Counted from the first letter of the stretch, positions 51,633 through 59,498 are shown. The stretch: DNA of 64,000 nucleotides from Planctomycetales bacterium ZRK34 (GCA_014873095.1 CP050848.1:4027850-4091849), one strand, 5' to 3'. Program-made: numbers and translations. Notes: generated from the sequence alone by a model not told the origin.

Positions 51633-52451
51633 TTACATGTCCGCATTCCAGCGTACGTAATCATTCATGGGCAGGTCCGGGTCAACACCCGCGCCCAGTG
51701 ATTCGACATGTGTGTCATAATGCAGGACGTTGCACAGGCCCGATTGCTTTTCGATGTAGAAGTGTCGCCAGGCGATGGTCCAGTTGTTGGCCGGGCCGAG
51801 GAACGTCGCGTCGGGGTTGTCGACATACAAGAAGCGATTTTGAAAGATGGGATCCGTCCACATGGAATCCATCATGTAATACTTGCGGCTGGGATTTTTG
51901 ACATCGACCTGTTTGATGCCGCGGACGATAAGATGAGACTGATCGCCGCCATCGGTGCCATCATCATTCCTGATGCGCCACTTGGGTATGCCGTACGGAT
52001 TCATCGCATAGCTGAGATCGATGCGATACATGCCATTTGCAAAATCGACGACGGTGGGGGCGGCGTTGGCTCGGGTTCGATCCGCATCGCCGGCGGGATG
52101 ATCCAGCACCCATCGCGCATTCGGGCAGATCAGGCCGCGCGGCGCGTTGTAGTAATAGCGATCTTTCGGCGCGCCCATCGCCATCACCTTCTGAAACCAC
52201 GGATTCTGGTGCCAGACATAGCGACCTTTGTAGGCGGCGGGCGAAGGGGTCGATTGCGGCAGCATCCACCCGCGAAATTCCGCAGCGTACATCTGCGTGG
52301 TGGTGCCGAATTGCTTGAGTATCGACGAGCACGTGATCATGCGCGCCGTCGCTCGCGCCTTGGCCAGCGACGGCATGAGAATGGCGATCAACAAGGCGAT
52401 GATCGACACCACCACCAGAAGTTCGATCAGTGTGAAACCGCGATGGCGCAT
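51633..52451 (-). CDS. Prepilin-type secreted protein (accessory)
   Basis: 272 aa. MRHRG leader directly before FTLIELLVVVSIIALLIAIL, a canonical prepilin helix with Glu5, then MPSLAKARATARMITCSSILKQFG, the alpha-1 stretch common to planctomycetal stand-alone pilin-like proteins. The rest is a beta-rich domain with many aromatic residues (HQNPWFQKV, YYNAPRGLICP, HYDTHVESLG). Such proteins are usually encoded next to PEP-CTERM and FecR genes rather than in pilus operons; their role is unknown. The prepilin peptidase at 20299 could process it. Confidence 0.87.
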   Translation of the reverse strand: MRHRGFTLIELLVVVSIIALLIAILMPSLAKARATARMITCSSILKQFGTTTQMYAAEFRGWMLPQSTPSPAAYKGRYVWHQNPWFQKVMAMGAPKDRYYYNAPRGLICPNARWVLDHPAGDADRTRANAAPTVVDFANGMYRIDLSYAMNPYGIPKWRIRNDDGTDGGDQSHLIVRGIKQVDVKNPSRKYYMMDSMWTDPIFQNRFLYVDNPDATFLGPANNWTIAWRHFYIEKQSGLCNVLHYDTHVESLGAGVDPDLPMNDYVRWNADM

Positions 52452-52535
52452 GGCGTGACTCTGAGAAGTTGAGTCCTGATACGTGATCTTTGAATTTTAG
52501 ATTGATGGGAGGGGCGTTACAAGTGGAATTTGGGA

Positions 52536-53210
52536 TCAGTAATCCGACCGGGGCCAGTAATAATTGTCGATGGTGGTGACCCAGTACGATTCCAGTGAGG
52601 GCAATGGATACCACTGGGCTGAGCCGTCGACGCACGTGGCGTTCATCCCCTCCGGGAGAATGTCCACCTCGGGCACATCATGCGAAAGCCACGCGCCAGT
52701 GAGTTGTTTTTCGACGGTCAGGCAGCCCCACAACGGCAGCGTGCCGCGGGCTAGGACGGTGGTGATGTCCGGCGGATCGGCCAGCCAACTGTTCCGCGCC
52801 GAGGCCCAACTGCTGGAGCGGTTGTTGAAGTACTGATAGGTGATGTAGTTCTTGACGTAGTTGACGTGAACATCCGGGCCGCGGACTTCGTTGACTTTGC
52901 CGGGGCAGAACGCCATGCGGTTGCGGTCCTGCAGGTAGGGCAGGAAGAACGTCTTGTTCAGGTCGATCGAACCGACGACGATGCGGTGGGGGAGATACGT
53001 GTATTTCGACCCGCGGTCGGGGAAGGTCTGCTTGTTGTCCATGGCATACATCGTCGAGGCCGTCGACACCTGCCGCAGGCGGCTCAGACACGTGACGACG
53101 ATCGCCTTCTCACGCGCCGCAGACAGCGCCGGCAGGAGGATCGCGATCAGCAACGTGATGATGCTGACCACGACCAGCAATTCGATCAATGTGAATGCCT
53201 TGGTTCGCAT
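52536..53210 (-). CDS. Prepilin-type secreted protein (accessory), second copy
   Basis: 224 aa. Start at MRTKAFTLIELL; the frame is open much further upstream but that part overlaps another gene antisense-like in another frame. Leader ends in Ala (TKA) rather than Gly before FTLIELLVVVSIITLLIAILLPALS, with Glu5 kept. Homologous over the first 60 residues with the preceding prepilin (CLSRLRQVSTASTMYAMDN pattern), then different. The C-terminus holds a MNATCVDGSAQWYPLP block typical of the family, in which a DGS/DGH segment near the end is conserved. Confidence 0.86.
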   Translation of the reverse strand: MRTKAFTLIELLVVVSIITLLIAILLPALSAAREKAIVVTCLSRLRQVSTASTMYAMDNKQTFPDRGSKYTYLPHRIVVGSIDLNKTFFLPYLQDRNRMAFCPGKVNEVRGPDVHVNYVKNYITYQYFNNRSSSWASARNSWLADPPDITTVLARGTLPLWGCLTVEKQLTGAWLSHDVPEVDILPEGMNATCVDGSAQWYPLPSLESYWVTTIDNYYWPRSDY

Positions 53211-53212
53211 GA

Positions 53213-53941
53213 TTATCCGCGGCGTCGCAGTGTGGTGATCACCAGCAGGGCCAATCCTCCGGCGGCGGCGGACGGCGTCGGGATCGCGGTCAGTCGCAGC
53301 GCCGTGGCGTAGCCGTAGTTTGCTCCGTCGATTTTGGTGATGGTGATGGAGATCGTTCCACCGGCGGGTGTGATGGAGGACCAGCCGAGCACGTTGCCGC
53401 CGTTCCAACCGTCGATGTTGGCGTTGAAGTTGTCGCCATCGGGCGTCGAATCGCCGAAGGAACCGTTGACATCGTAATCGGCGCTGCGTTCGTTGGCGGG
53501 GGAGGACGAACGGATGGCCAGGAAGTCCAGCTTGTATTCGAGATCGGTCAGGCCGCTGATGACGATGGTGGCGGGGGTGGCGTCGGTGCCGCCGTAGTAC
53601 CAGGTGTTCGTGGCGGCATCGAGATCGACCCAGGGCGTCGAGCCGGCCCATGAGCCTGTATTGGCCAGAGCGGCGGAGCGGAAGTTGCTGGTGTTGATGC
53701 TGACGCCGGTGACGACTGTGTTTGCAGAGTTCACGACGCTGCCGGCCGCCAGGTCGTTGTTGGGGGTGACGATGCTGTTCCACGTGCCGCCGACGTCCAG
53801 CGAGCCGTTGCCACCGACTGCGCTGGAGGCCGCGCCGAAGTTCAGCAGGATGGTGTTGGCGGAAGCAGTGTTGCCAAAGACGAAGAGAACAGCCGCGATC
53901 AGGCTGAGGATTCCGAACGTGGTGGTGGTTTGCTTTCTCAT
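53213..53941 (-). CDS. Exported protein with PEP-CTERM-like C-terminus (PTP variant)
   Basis: 242 aa. Start at ATG 53941 with AAGGAG nine bases upstream. Signal peptide (ILSLIAAVLFVFGNTASA). Beta-rich body with NFGAASSAVGGNG, ISGLTDLEYKLDFLAIRSSS and DGANYGYATALRLTAIP; the shape recalls concanavalin-like secreted domains of planctomycetes. The end PTPSAAAGGLALLVITTLRRRG has the motif-helix-Arg architecture of PEP-CTERM but with PTP replacing PEP, so it may be a variant sorting signal. Next gene upstream has a canonical PEP signal. Confidence 0.8.
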   Translation of the reverse strand: MRKQTTTTFGILSLIAAVLFVFGNTASANTILLNFGAASSAVGGNGSLDVGGTWNSIVTPNNDLAAGSVVNSANTVVTGVSINTSNFRSAALANTGSWAGSTPWVDLDAATNTWYYGGTDATPATIVISGLTDLEYKLDFLAIRSSSPANERSADYDVNGSFGDSTPDGDNFNANIDGWNGGNVLGWSSITPAGGTISITITKIDGANYGYATALRLTAIPTPSAAAGGLALLVITTLRRRG

Positions 53942-53966
53942 GTTATTGCTCCTTCTGTGGTGATGT

Positions 53967-54749
53967 TTATCGTTTGCGGCGCATGCCCAAGGCGAGCAGC
54001 GGTCCAGCCACCAGCATCGCCGAGGCCGGCTCCGGCACGATGGCTGTGACCGCCAACGTGTCCAGGCGAACCGTGGTTGTGGTACTCGCGCTGATGTAAA
54101 ACCCAATGCCGGTGATCTCATCGGTCGGCAGATCGGCCCCGAGCACCGACCCGAGAGCCATCGTCGACCCGGGGGTTAACGTGAAATTCTGCCAGCCCGC
54201 CGCGGCGGTGGAGAAGTTGAGCGTGTGGCCCAGTGAGCCGGCGTTGGTGGTGAAACTTGACCCGGAGCTGATCGCGGGGTTGGTGCTGTACGCGGTGCTC
54301 GAGGCGTACCAACTGCCGGACACCTGCACCAGCAGGCGGACCGTGGTGGTGGTCACACTGTTGCCCATGATCCACGAGATCTGCTGCGGCTGGCTGATGG
54401 GGGTGAAAGTGTTGTCGATCGCGCCGAAGGTCATGGCCGGCGTGGAGCTATTGTTGGTAAACAGGTAGCCGTCGTCCGGGCCGGCCGGGTCGCCGGTAAA
54501 CCATGAGATGCCGATTTGATTGCCGGTGCCAAAGCCGTCGTTGGTCTTATCCACGGCGGTGGAGCCAGCATAGGTGGACCAGCCGACGCTGCTGGAGTTC
54601 AGGTTGGTGCTGGGGGTGGGGTTGTTGAAGTGCTCGGTGTAAACGACCGCCGTGGGTGCGGCGGTTGCCGGCAGCGACATCCCCAGGCTGATCACGATGG
54701 CAAGCAGCCCGATCATTGGATTCACTTGCCGATACTTCACGCAACTCAT
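53967..54749 (-). CDS. PEP-CTERM exported protein
   Basis: 260 aa. AAGGAG precedes ATG 54749. A signal-like N-terminus (MIGLLAIVISLGMSLPATAA), then a jelly-roll-like body (YTEHFNNPTPSTNLNSSSVGW opening, RLDTLAVTAI closing) and the canonical sorting signal VPEPASAMLVAGPLLALGMRRKR. The opening FNNPT... and the late GIGFYISASTTTTVRLD fit secreted carbohydrate-binding-type domains. Exosortase is not in this window; the CAAX-like protease at 16497 is a possible system partner. Confidence 0.88.
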   Translation of the reverse strand: MSCVKYRQVNPMIGLLAIVISLGMSLPATAAPTAVVYTEHFNNPTPSTNLNSSSVGWSTYAGSTAVDKTNDGFGTGNQIGISWFTGDPAGPDDGYLFTNNSSTPAMTFGAIDNTFTPISQPQQISWIMGNSVTTTTVRLLVQVSGSWYASSTAYSTNPAISSGSSFTTNAGSLGHTLNFSTAAAGWQNFTLTPGSTMALGSVLGADLPTDEITGIGFYISASTTTTVRLDTLAVTAIVPEPASAMLVAGPLLALGMRRKR

Positions 54750-54787
54750 GTCTTTGCTCCTTTCAGGACGCCATCCGGCGCCTTCAA

Positions 54788-56371
54788 TTAATCAGTCGTA
54801 TCTCGTTGGAGGATGGACGCGGCAGTCAGGGCCTGCAGGTCGCGCTCAAGCAGCATGCGATCGAAAATCGCCAGCCCGGCGATATCACCCCGATAAGGAA
54901 ATTCACCGGTGTTGTAAGCCCCGAGGATCCACGGCCCACGCATAGGAAAGCCCGCTACGATCGTCGGCTCGCCGGTCACCTGCTCGCCTTCAACATACAG
55001 GCGGATGACCCCACGCTGGCGATCCACCGCCACCGCGACCATCTGCCACTGCCCGAATCGGATCACCTGCGGCTCGCTGCGACCGAGTCGGCCTGCCTCG
55101 CCATTGCCGCAGGACAGGTTCAGCCGCCCGTCGCCGCCGCCGCTGGCGTTTCGCGAGAAGGTGTTGATCGAGAACCCGAAGCCCGCCGTTTCCAGGCCGG
55201 TGCTCTTGTTGCAAAGCAGATTCATCAACTGCCCGGTCGCCGCGGGGCGAACCCACATCACAAAAGTGAACTGATCCATCGCCTGATCGATCGGCAGTCG
55301 CAAGCCGTGCAGCCGATCCTTCGATGCAAACGACAGGTAGCTCCCCGCGAACGAATCATCCGTATCGCGCTGCACGCTCAGGGCCGGTTCATCGGCAGAG
55401 ATTGTGCCCGGCCCGAAAGTCTCATCGCCATCGACCAGGTTGATCACGCCGCCGGACTGCGCCTCGCTCGCCGGCACGTTCGGCACATACATCGCCTTCA
55501 GCGACGGATCATGGCTCAGCCAGTACGGCAACGCGTCGATCCACTTGGGGCGAGCGTCACCCATTTTCTTGAACGCATCGTGGCCCCGCCCGTCGGTGAT
55601 AACGCCATCGCGGTCGATGCGGCGCATCATGCCCGTTTCCAGCAGCAGGGCAGGTTGATCCGCCGCCGCCACCTCGACATGCCCCGAAATCACATGCACC
55701 CAGCATTCGCTTCCGTAAACAGTCACCTCGAACGTGGTGCCCAGGTCCGTGACGCGCCGCCCGTTCGGCAAATGCACCGTGAACAGCTTGGCACTCGGCG
55801 GGCAGTCAAACCGCGCGCGACCCTGGGTCAGCGTCACGTTCATCGGATCGTGTATCTGCAGGCTTGTGCGGCCGATCAACTGCATCTCTGCACCGGAATT
55901 CAGCAGAAATTCAGCTTCGCCCGATTCGATGGCGATCGCCCCGGCATCCAGGTATTGGCCCGTATGCAGCGGCGCCGACGACCAGACAGCCCCGCGGGTT
56001 TGTGTGAGAGTCGCCACGGTGGAAATCGGCGTAGCCGAGTCCGGTCGTGTGTTCGACATCTGATGTGGCAGTGCGAACCAGGCCGTCGCGGCGATGGCGA
56101 TCAACGCCGCCGCAGCCACCCATCGCCACATGTGCAACCGCTGACTGTGAACCGATTCGACTCGGGCATCGCTGGCCGCTGGCTGCTGATTCATTGCGAA
56201 CTGCGGATTCAGATTTTCAGCCATCAGCCGCGCGGTGTAAGTCAGACCGATGAAGTGACGACGCAGGGCGGCATCATCTGCGAGCTGCGCGTTGAGCGTG
56301 TCGAACTCGGCGGCCGTGATCGAGCCGTCGAGGTAGCGGGTGATCAGTTCCATAGCCTGCGGATCATGCAT
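54788..56371 (-). CDS. FecR-domain anti-sigma-like membrane protein with LamG-type domain
   Basis: 527 aa. N-terminal cytoplasmic part (residues 1-70) begins DPQAMELITRYLDGSITAAEFDTLNAQL, an anti-sigma-like helical region; one transmembrane helix at about 83-103; a FecR domain (RVTDLGTTFEVTVYGSECWVHVISGHVEV near 205-235); and a C-terminal LamG/concanavalin-like domain (about 340-515, with FTFVMWVRPAATGQLMN and IAGLAIFDRMLLERDLQAL). Such proteins bind the sigma factor inside and probably a glycan outside. The start overlaps the sigma factor stop by eight bases. Confidence 0.9.
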   Translation of the reverse strand: MHDPQAMELITRYLDGSITAAEFDTLNAQLADDAALRRHFIGLTYTARLMAENLNPQFAMNQQPAASDARVESVHSQRLHMWRWVAAAALIAIAATAWFALPHQMSNTRPDSATPISTVATLTQTRGAVWSSAPLHTGQYLDAGAIAIESGEAEFLLNSGAEMQLIGRTSLQIHDPMNVTLTQGRARFDCPPSAKLFTVHLPNGRRVTDLGTTFEVTVYGSECWVHVISGHVEVAAADQPALLLETGMMRRIDRDGVITDGRGHDAFKKMGDARPKWIDALPYWLSHDPSLKAMYVPNVPASEAQSGGVINLVDGDETFGPGTISADEPALSVQRDTDDSFAGSYLSFASKDRLHGLRLPIDQAMDQFTFVMWVRPAATGQLMNLLCNKSTGLETAGFGFSINTFSRNASGGGDGRLNLSCGNGEAGRLGRSEPQVIRFGQWQMVAVAVDRQRGVIRLYVEGEQVTGEPTIVAGFPMRGPWILGAYNTGEFPYRGDIAGLAIFDRMLLERDLQALTAASILQRDTTD

Positions 56372-56885
56372 CGGCGACCCCCTTGCCGCGGCGGCGTTCG
56401 ATGCATTCCAACAGTGATTTGTGAATGCGCGTCAGCGCTTTGTAGACCGTGTCGAGCTTGCGATCGAGTTCGGCGGCGACCTGGGCCCCCGGCAGGTTCT
56501 GCATGTATCGCAGGCGGAGAATCCGCTGGTTGTTCGGCGTGAGTTGCTCGATGCAGAGCCGCAGGGCTTCGACGGTCTCGTTGGTTTGATGCGCGTCTTC
56601 CGACTGCCACTCGGTTTCAAGCAGGTCGAGCACGGTCGTGTCAAACACCATCGGCTGACGACCGCTGCGCCGCAGCACCGTCACCGCCTCATCGCGCGCC
56701 ACCCGCCGGCACCATGCCAGCAGATGCGACCGGTCACGAATCTGCTCGCGCTTGGCGATCGCTTTGACGCACAGGTCCTGGTAGACATCGTCGGTCACGT
56801 GCACATCGCGGACGATCGACCAGATGTAGGCCGTCAGCTTGGCACGTTCCTTCAGCAGAATGCGAACCAGCGGTTCCTGTTCCAT
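56364..56885 (-). CDS. ECF-type sigma-70 factor (Rhodopirellula/Verrucomicrobium family)
   Basis: 173 aa. Start at MEQEPLVRILLKER, typical for this family; the frame is open 38 codons further upstream without support. Region 2 is DVHVTDDVYQDLCVKAIAK and HLLAWCRRVARDEAVTVLR; region 4 is LTPNNQRILRLRYMQNLPGAQVAAELDRKLDTVYKALTRI with its helix-turn-helix. The eight-base overlap with the FecR gene means coupled synthesis of the pair. It most likely directs its own minus-strand cluster (PEP-CTERM, prepilin and enzyme genes). Confidence 0.94.
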   Translation of the reverse strand: MEQEPLVRILLKERAKLTAYIWSIVRDVHVTDDVYQDLCVKAIAKREQIRDRSHLLAWCRRVARDEAVTVLRRSGRQPMVFDTTVLDLLETEWQSEDAHQTNETVEALRLCIEQLTPNNQRILRLRYMQNLPGAQVAAELDRKLDTVYKALTRIHKSLLECIERRRGKGVADA

Positions 56886-57074
56886 CACGTCAATCCATGC
56901 GCACAAGAGGTGTCCACCAGTATCCCGCGCCAGTCCGCGTTTGCAGGACATCAAAATGCCAACAAATGAAAATTCTTTTCCAGATGGCAGCGACCACAAG
57001 CTCCCATCCGCCGGAACGCCCTGCGGGCAGCCATTGAAACAAAAAGACTTATAAAAACACTCAGGCAGAAGCCG

Positions 57075-57261
57075 CTACGCAGGATTGGATAACGAAAATC
57101 GCTTGCACGTAGGGCAGCAAGCTCTGCCATCAGATCGCCCACGCCACCTGCGCCACCGTCCTCGGCGACCTGGATGTGCGACTCATCCCCCAGCATGTAC
57201 AATCAGTCCGACCACAGCGCAACCAAACACGCGCCGAACATCAAAGCTTTTCTACAGGGCA
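57075..57261 (-). pseudogene. Decayed left end of an IS5-like element
   Basis: Read on the minus strand from 57261, this begins with the same 20-bp terminal sequence as the intact IS at 58440 (one mismatch), continues nearly identical for another 27 bases, then diverges. It still encodes an N-terminus starting MSRTSRSPRTV, against MSLTSKSPRRV in the intact transposase, but hits TGA after 18 codons and fades near 57075. So it is a relative rather than a copy of the intact element, in opposite orientation. Its end abuts TTCCTGACACCTTTT (57262-57276). Confidence 0.8.
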
Positions 57262-57280
57262 TTCCTGACACCTTTTCTTC
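57262..57280. repeat. REP half-site next to the IS remnant
   Basis: TTCCTGACACCTTTTCTTC, identical to the half palindrome to the right of the intact IS (59463-59481). The other half (AAAAGG) that should stand on the left is replaced by the IS remnant. Confidence 0.75.
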
Positions 57281-57357
57281 CCTTTTTTCCCCCAGGTGTA
57301 TATCCCGAAGGTCGATCCTGCTTGGATCGTACCGTGATTGGAAGGAGTATAAGTACG

Positions 57358-57657
57358 ATGGCAATCGTTAACACAACAAAAAGGTGCGCACAACTGCTTG
57401 CCTCTGTCGGCGAATCATTCTGGAGTGCAAAGCTGTCAGCCTTCGCTGCAACCGCGCAGGAGCCACTCAACGCGGACGAGGCCGAGGAAGTGCTGTCTTG
57501 GTTCGGGGGCATGGGCTCGTTCTCCGACGTTCTCATCTCCACAATGAATGACCATGATGTTCAGCCAGAACAAGAGGATCAACTGAATGCACAGCTCAAT
57601 GAATTCCGTAGTGAAATCTACGCTGGTGCGATGGAGGCTAAGTTGAGTCTTCGCTGA
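57358..57657 (+). CDS. Small hypothetical protein with GGMGSFSD motif
   Basis: 99 aa, start at ATG 57358 with GGAAGGAG ten bases upstream; the frame continues upstream through the IS remnant but without meaning. Two helical segments flank the central SWFGGMGSFSDVLISTMND motif. I recall similar GGMGSFxD stretches in small proteins sometimes listed as DUF6966 or immunity-like, but cannot confirm this. It stands between two REP copies in the mobile island. Codon use is closer to average GC than the immunity-like gene at 59659. Function unknown. Confidence 0.6.
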   Translation: MAIVNTTKRCAQLLASVGESFWSAKLSAFAATAQEPLNADEAEEVLSWFGGMGSFSDVLISTMNDHDVQPEQEDQLNAQLNEFRSEIYAGAMEAKLSLR

Positions 57658-57664
57658 TGCCCCA

Positions 57665-57709
57665 GGGCAAGAAAAGGTGAGGGCAAGAAAAGGTGTCAGG
57701 AACCTTTTT
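57665..57709. repeat. REP palindrome upstream of the RAYT gene
   Basis: GGGCAAGAAAAGGTG occurs twice in tandem (57665-57679 and 57681-57695). The second copy leads into a hairpin with stem AAAAGGT (57688-57694)/ACCTTTT (57702-57708) and loop GTCAGGA. The same palindrome, in the opposite orientation, lies at the 3' end of the RAYT gene, where it is split by the IS. Confidence 0.82.
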
Positions 57710-57747
57710 ATTGACATCTGGGCAGGTCTCCGGTAAATGTGTGTTAC

Positions 57748-58437
57748 ATGGGACGTGCAAGACGTGTGGATGCGGGCGGGCTGGCTTACCATGTGCTGAA
57801 TCGTGGCAATGGCCACATGACGATCTTTGAGGACGATGAGGATTATGCGGCTTTCGAGCGTGTGCTGGCTGAGGCGGTCGAGCGGGTGCCGGGGATTCGG
57901 CTGTGTGCATACTGCCTGATGCCGAATCACTGGCACCTGGTGGTTTGGCCGCGTGAGGATGGACAACTTTCGAAATTTGTGGGCTGGTTGACGCTCACGC
58001 ACACGCAGCGCTGGCATGCCCATCGTCACAGCGTGGGCGGCGGGCACGTGTATCAGGGGCGGTTTAAATCGTTTCCGATTCAGCGGGATGATCATTTTCT
58101 GACAGTCTGTCGCTATGTGGAGCGCAACGCTTTGCGTGCGGGGCTGGTGCGTCGGGCCGAGGACTGGGCGTGGTCGAGTCTGTGGTTGTGGGCTCATCCG
58201 GGCGATCATGCGGAGGTGCCGACGCTGAGTCGCTGGCCGATTGATCGGACCCGTCGCTGGGTGCATCATGTAAACCAGCCGCAGACGGGCGCGGAGTTGG
58301 AAGCCCTGCGTCGCAGCGTCAACCGCGGCAGCCCGTACGGGGGACCGTCATGGATTCAACGCACTGCGCAACAATTGAATCTCCAAAGCACCCTGCGACC
58401 CCGCGGACGCCCGAAAAAGAACAAAAAAGGTTCCTGA
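57748..58437 (+). CDS. REP-associated tyrosine transposase (RAYT, Y1_Tnp/HUH)
   Basis: 229 aa HUH-type single-strand DNA transposase, domesticated lineage associated with REP palindromes. Start at ATG 57748, MGRARRVDAGGLAYHVLNRGN being the canonical N-terminus. The HUH motif is in MPNHWHLVVWP (His61, His63). Catalytic-Tyr candidates lie in HVYQGRFKSF (Tyr102) and CRYVERNALRAGLV. C-terminal basic tail (RPRGRPKKNKKGS) could bind DNA. It is flanked by inverted REP copies, and its TGA stop lies inside the 3' REP. RAYTs are thought to act on such palindromes. Confidence 0.93.
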   Translation: MGRARRVDAGGLAYHVLNRGNGHMTIFEDDEDYAAFERVLAEAVERVPGIRLCAYCLMPNHWHLVVWPREDGQLSKFVGWLTLTHTQRWHAHRHSVGGGHVYQGRFKSFPIQRDDHFLTVCRYVERNALRAGLVRRAEDWAWSSLWLWAHPGDHAEVPTLSRWPIDRTRRWVHHVNQPQTGAELEALRRSVNRGSPYGGPSWIQRTAQQLNLQSTLRPRGRPKKNKKGS

Positions 58438-58439
58438 CA
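58425..58439. repeat. Left half of split REP, including left target duplication
   Basis: AAAAGG (58425-58430) then TTCCTGACA (58431-58439). TTCCTGACA recurs at 59463-59471 on the other side of the IS, giving a 9-bp target duplication. Removing the IS and one copy restores a palindrome with stem AAAAGGT/ACCTTTT and loop TCCTGAC, the inverted counterpart of 57688-57708. Confidence 0.85.
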
Positions 58440-59462
58440 TGCCCTGTAGAAAAGCTCTGATGTTCGGCGCGTGTTCGGTTGCGCGGTTGGGTCCAAGGCG
58501 TTAGATGATGAACGATGAGCCTGACATCCAAGTCGCCACGGAGGGTGACGGCGATGGCCCTGGGGGTCGGCCGGCGGGTGCTGCCGCGCTACGGTCACCG
58601 GTTCTCGCGTCACGACTTCACGCTGCCGCAGTTGTTCGCCGTCCTCGTACTGCGGCAGTTCACACGCAACGACTATCGCGGCATCGTCGCCATGCTCATC
58701 GACTGGCCGACGCTGTGCAGCGACATGCAGCTTGCGAAGGTGCCGCACTTCACCACGCTGCAGAAGGCCGAGCGACGGCTTCTGCGCGACGCGCTGATCC
58801 GCCGCATGCTCGCGCAGACCGTGGCGCTGTTGCATCGTCATCCGGACACATCGCTGGAGACTTCGCCGCTGATCGCCGAAGCGATCGACACTGCCGCTGC
58901 CGACTCGACGGGCTTCGAACTCGACGGCGCCAGCCGATACTTTGTGCGAAGAAAAGCGCGATCGCCGGGTTTGTATCAAACCACGACCTATCGCCGATTC
59001 GCCAAACTCGGCGTCGTGGCCGATTGCGACAACCACCTGATCCTCGGCACCCACGCCACGATGGGCCCGCGCCCCGATGTCGATCAACTGCTGCCGCTGA
59101 TGGGCGGCATGTGCGTCAACGCCGTGCCGCAACGGCTGATCGCCGACGCCGGCTACGACTCCGAACCCAACCACATCCTGCTGCGCGAATACCTGAACAT
59201 CACCTCGCTGATCCCCGCCACCGCCGGTCGACCGACGCTCAAACTGCCGACCGGCAAATGGCGTTACCTCATGGCCACCGCCTTCGACGACGAGACCTAC
59301 GGCCAGCGCTGGCAGGTCGAGACCGTGATGTTCATGCTCAAGCGCCACTTTGGCTCCGCCCTGACATCACGAAAGTATCAAACCCGCCGCCGCGAAATGA
59401 ACCTCCGCGCCGTCACCCACAACCTGATGATCCTCAGATTTGCAGAGCTTTTCTACAGGGCA
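58440..59462 (+). mobile_element. IS5-like insertion sequence, 1023 bp
   Basis: Intact element with 20-bp perfect terminal inverted repeats (left begins TGCCCTGTAGAAAAGC, right ends GCTTTTCTACAGGGCA), a 9-bp target duplication TTCCTGACA and one DDE transposase gene starting 75 bases from the left end. It interrupts the REP palindrome that follows the RAYT gene. The transposase frame crosses the right end without a stop codon. A diverged relative abuts another REP half at 57261. I assign IS5/IS4 superfamily from the DDE motifs, not from a database. Confidence 0.9.
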
Positions 59463-59498
59463 TTCCTGACACCTTTTCTTCTCCAAGATTCCTCTTGA
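58515..59498 (+). CDS. IS5-like DDE transposase
   Basis: 327 aa. DDE triad: Asp130 in AADSTGFELDG, Asp211 in ADAGYDSE, Glu269 in the block Y262-GQ-R265-WQV-E269-TVMFML-K276, which is a perfect Y(2)R(3)E(6)K signature of the IS4/IS5 superfamily. The N-terminal FTLPQLFAVLVLRQF helix is the usual DNA-binding part. A second long frame overlaps nearly the whole gene but has no motifs. The last 12 codons (after Ala at 59460-59462) and the TGA at 59496 lie outside the IS, in the interrupted REP and beyond. Confidence 0.93.
   Translation: MSLTSKSPRRVTAMALGVGRRVLPRYGHRFSRHDFTLPQLFAVLVLRQFTRNDYRGIVAMLIDWPTLCSDMQLAKVPHFTTLQKAERRLLRDALIRRMLAQTVALLHRHPDTSLETSPLIAEAIDTAAADSTGFELDGASRYFVRRKARSPGLYQTTTYRRFAKLGVVADCDNHLILGTHATMGPRPDVDQLLPLMGGMCVNAVPQRLIADAGYDSEPNHILLREYLNITSLIPATAGRPTLKLPTGKWRYLMATAFDDETYGQRWQVETVMFMLKRHFGSALTSRKYQTRRREMNLRAVTHNLMILRFAELFYRAFLTPFLLQDSS
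59463..59481. repeat. Right half of split REP, including right target duplication
   Basis: TTCCTGACA (59463-59471, second copy of the target duplication) followed by CCTTTTCTTC. Identical with 57262-57280. Confidence 0.85.
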
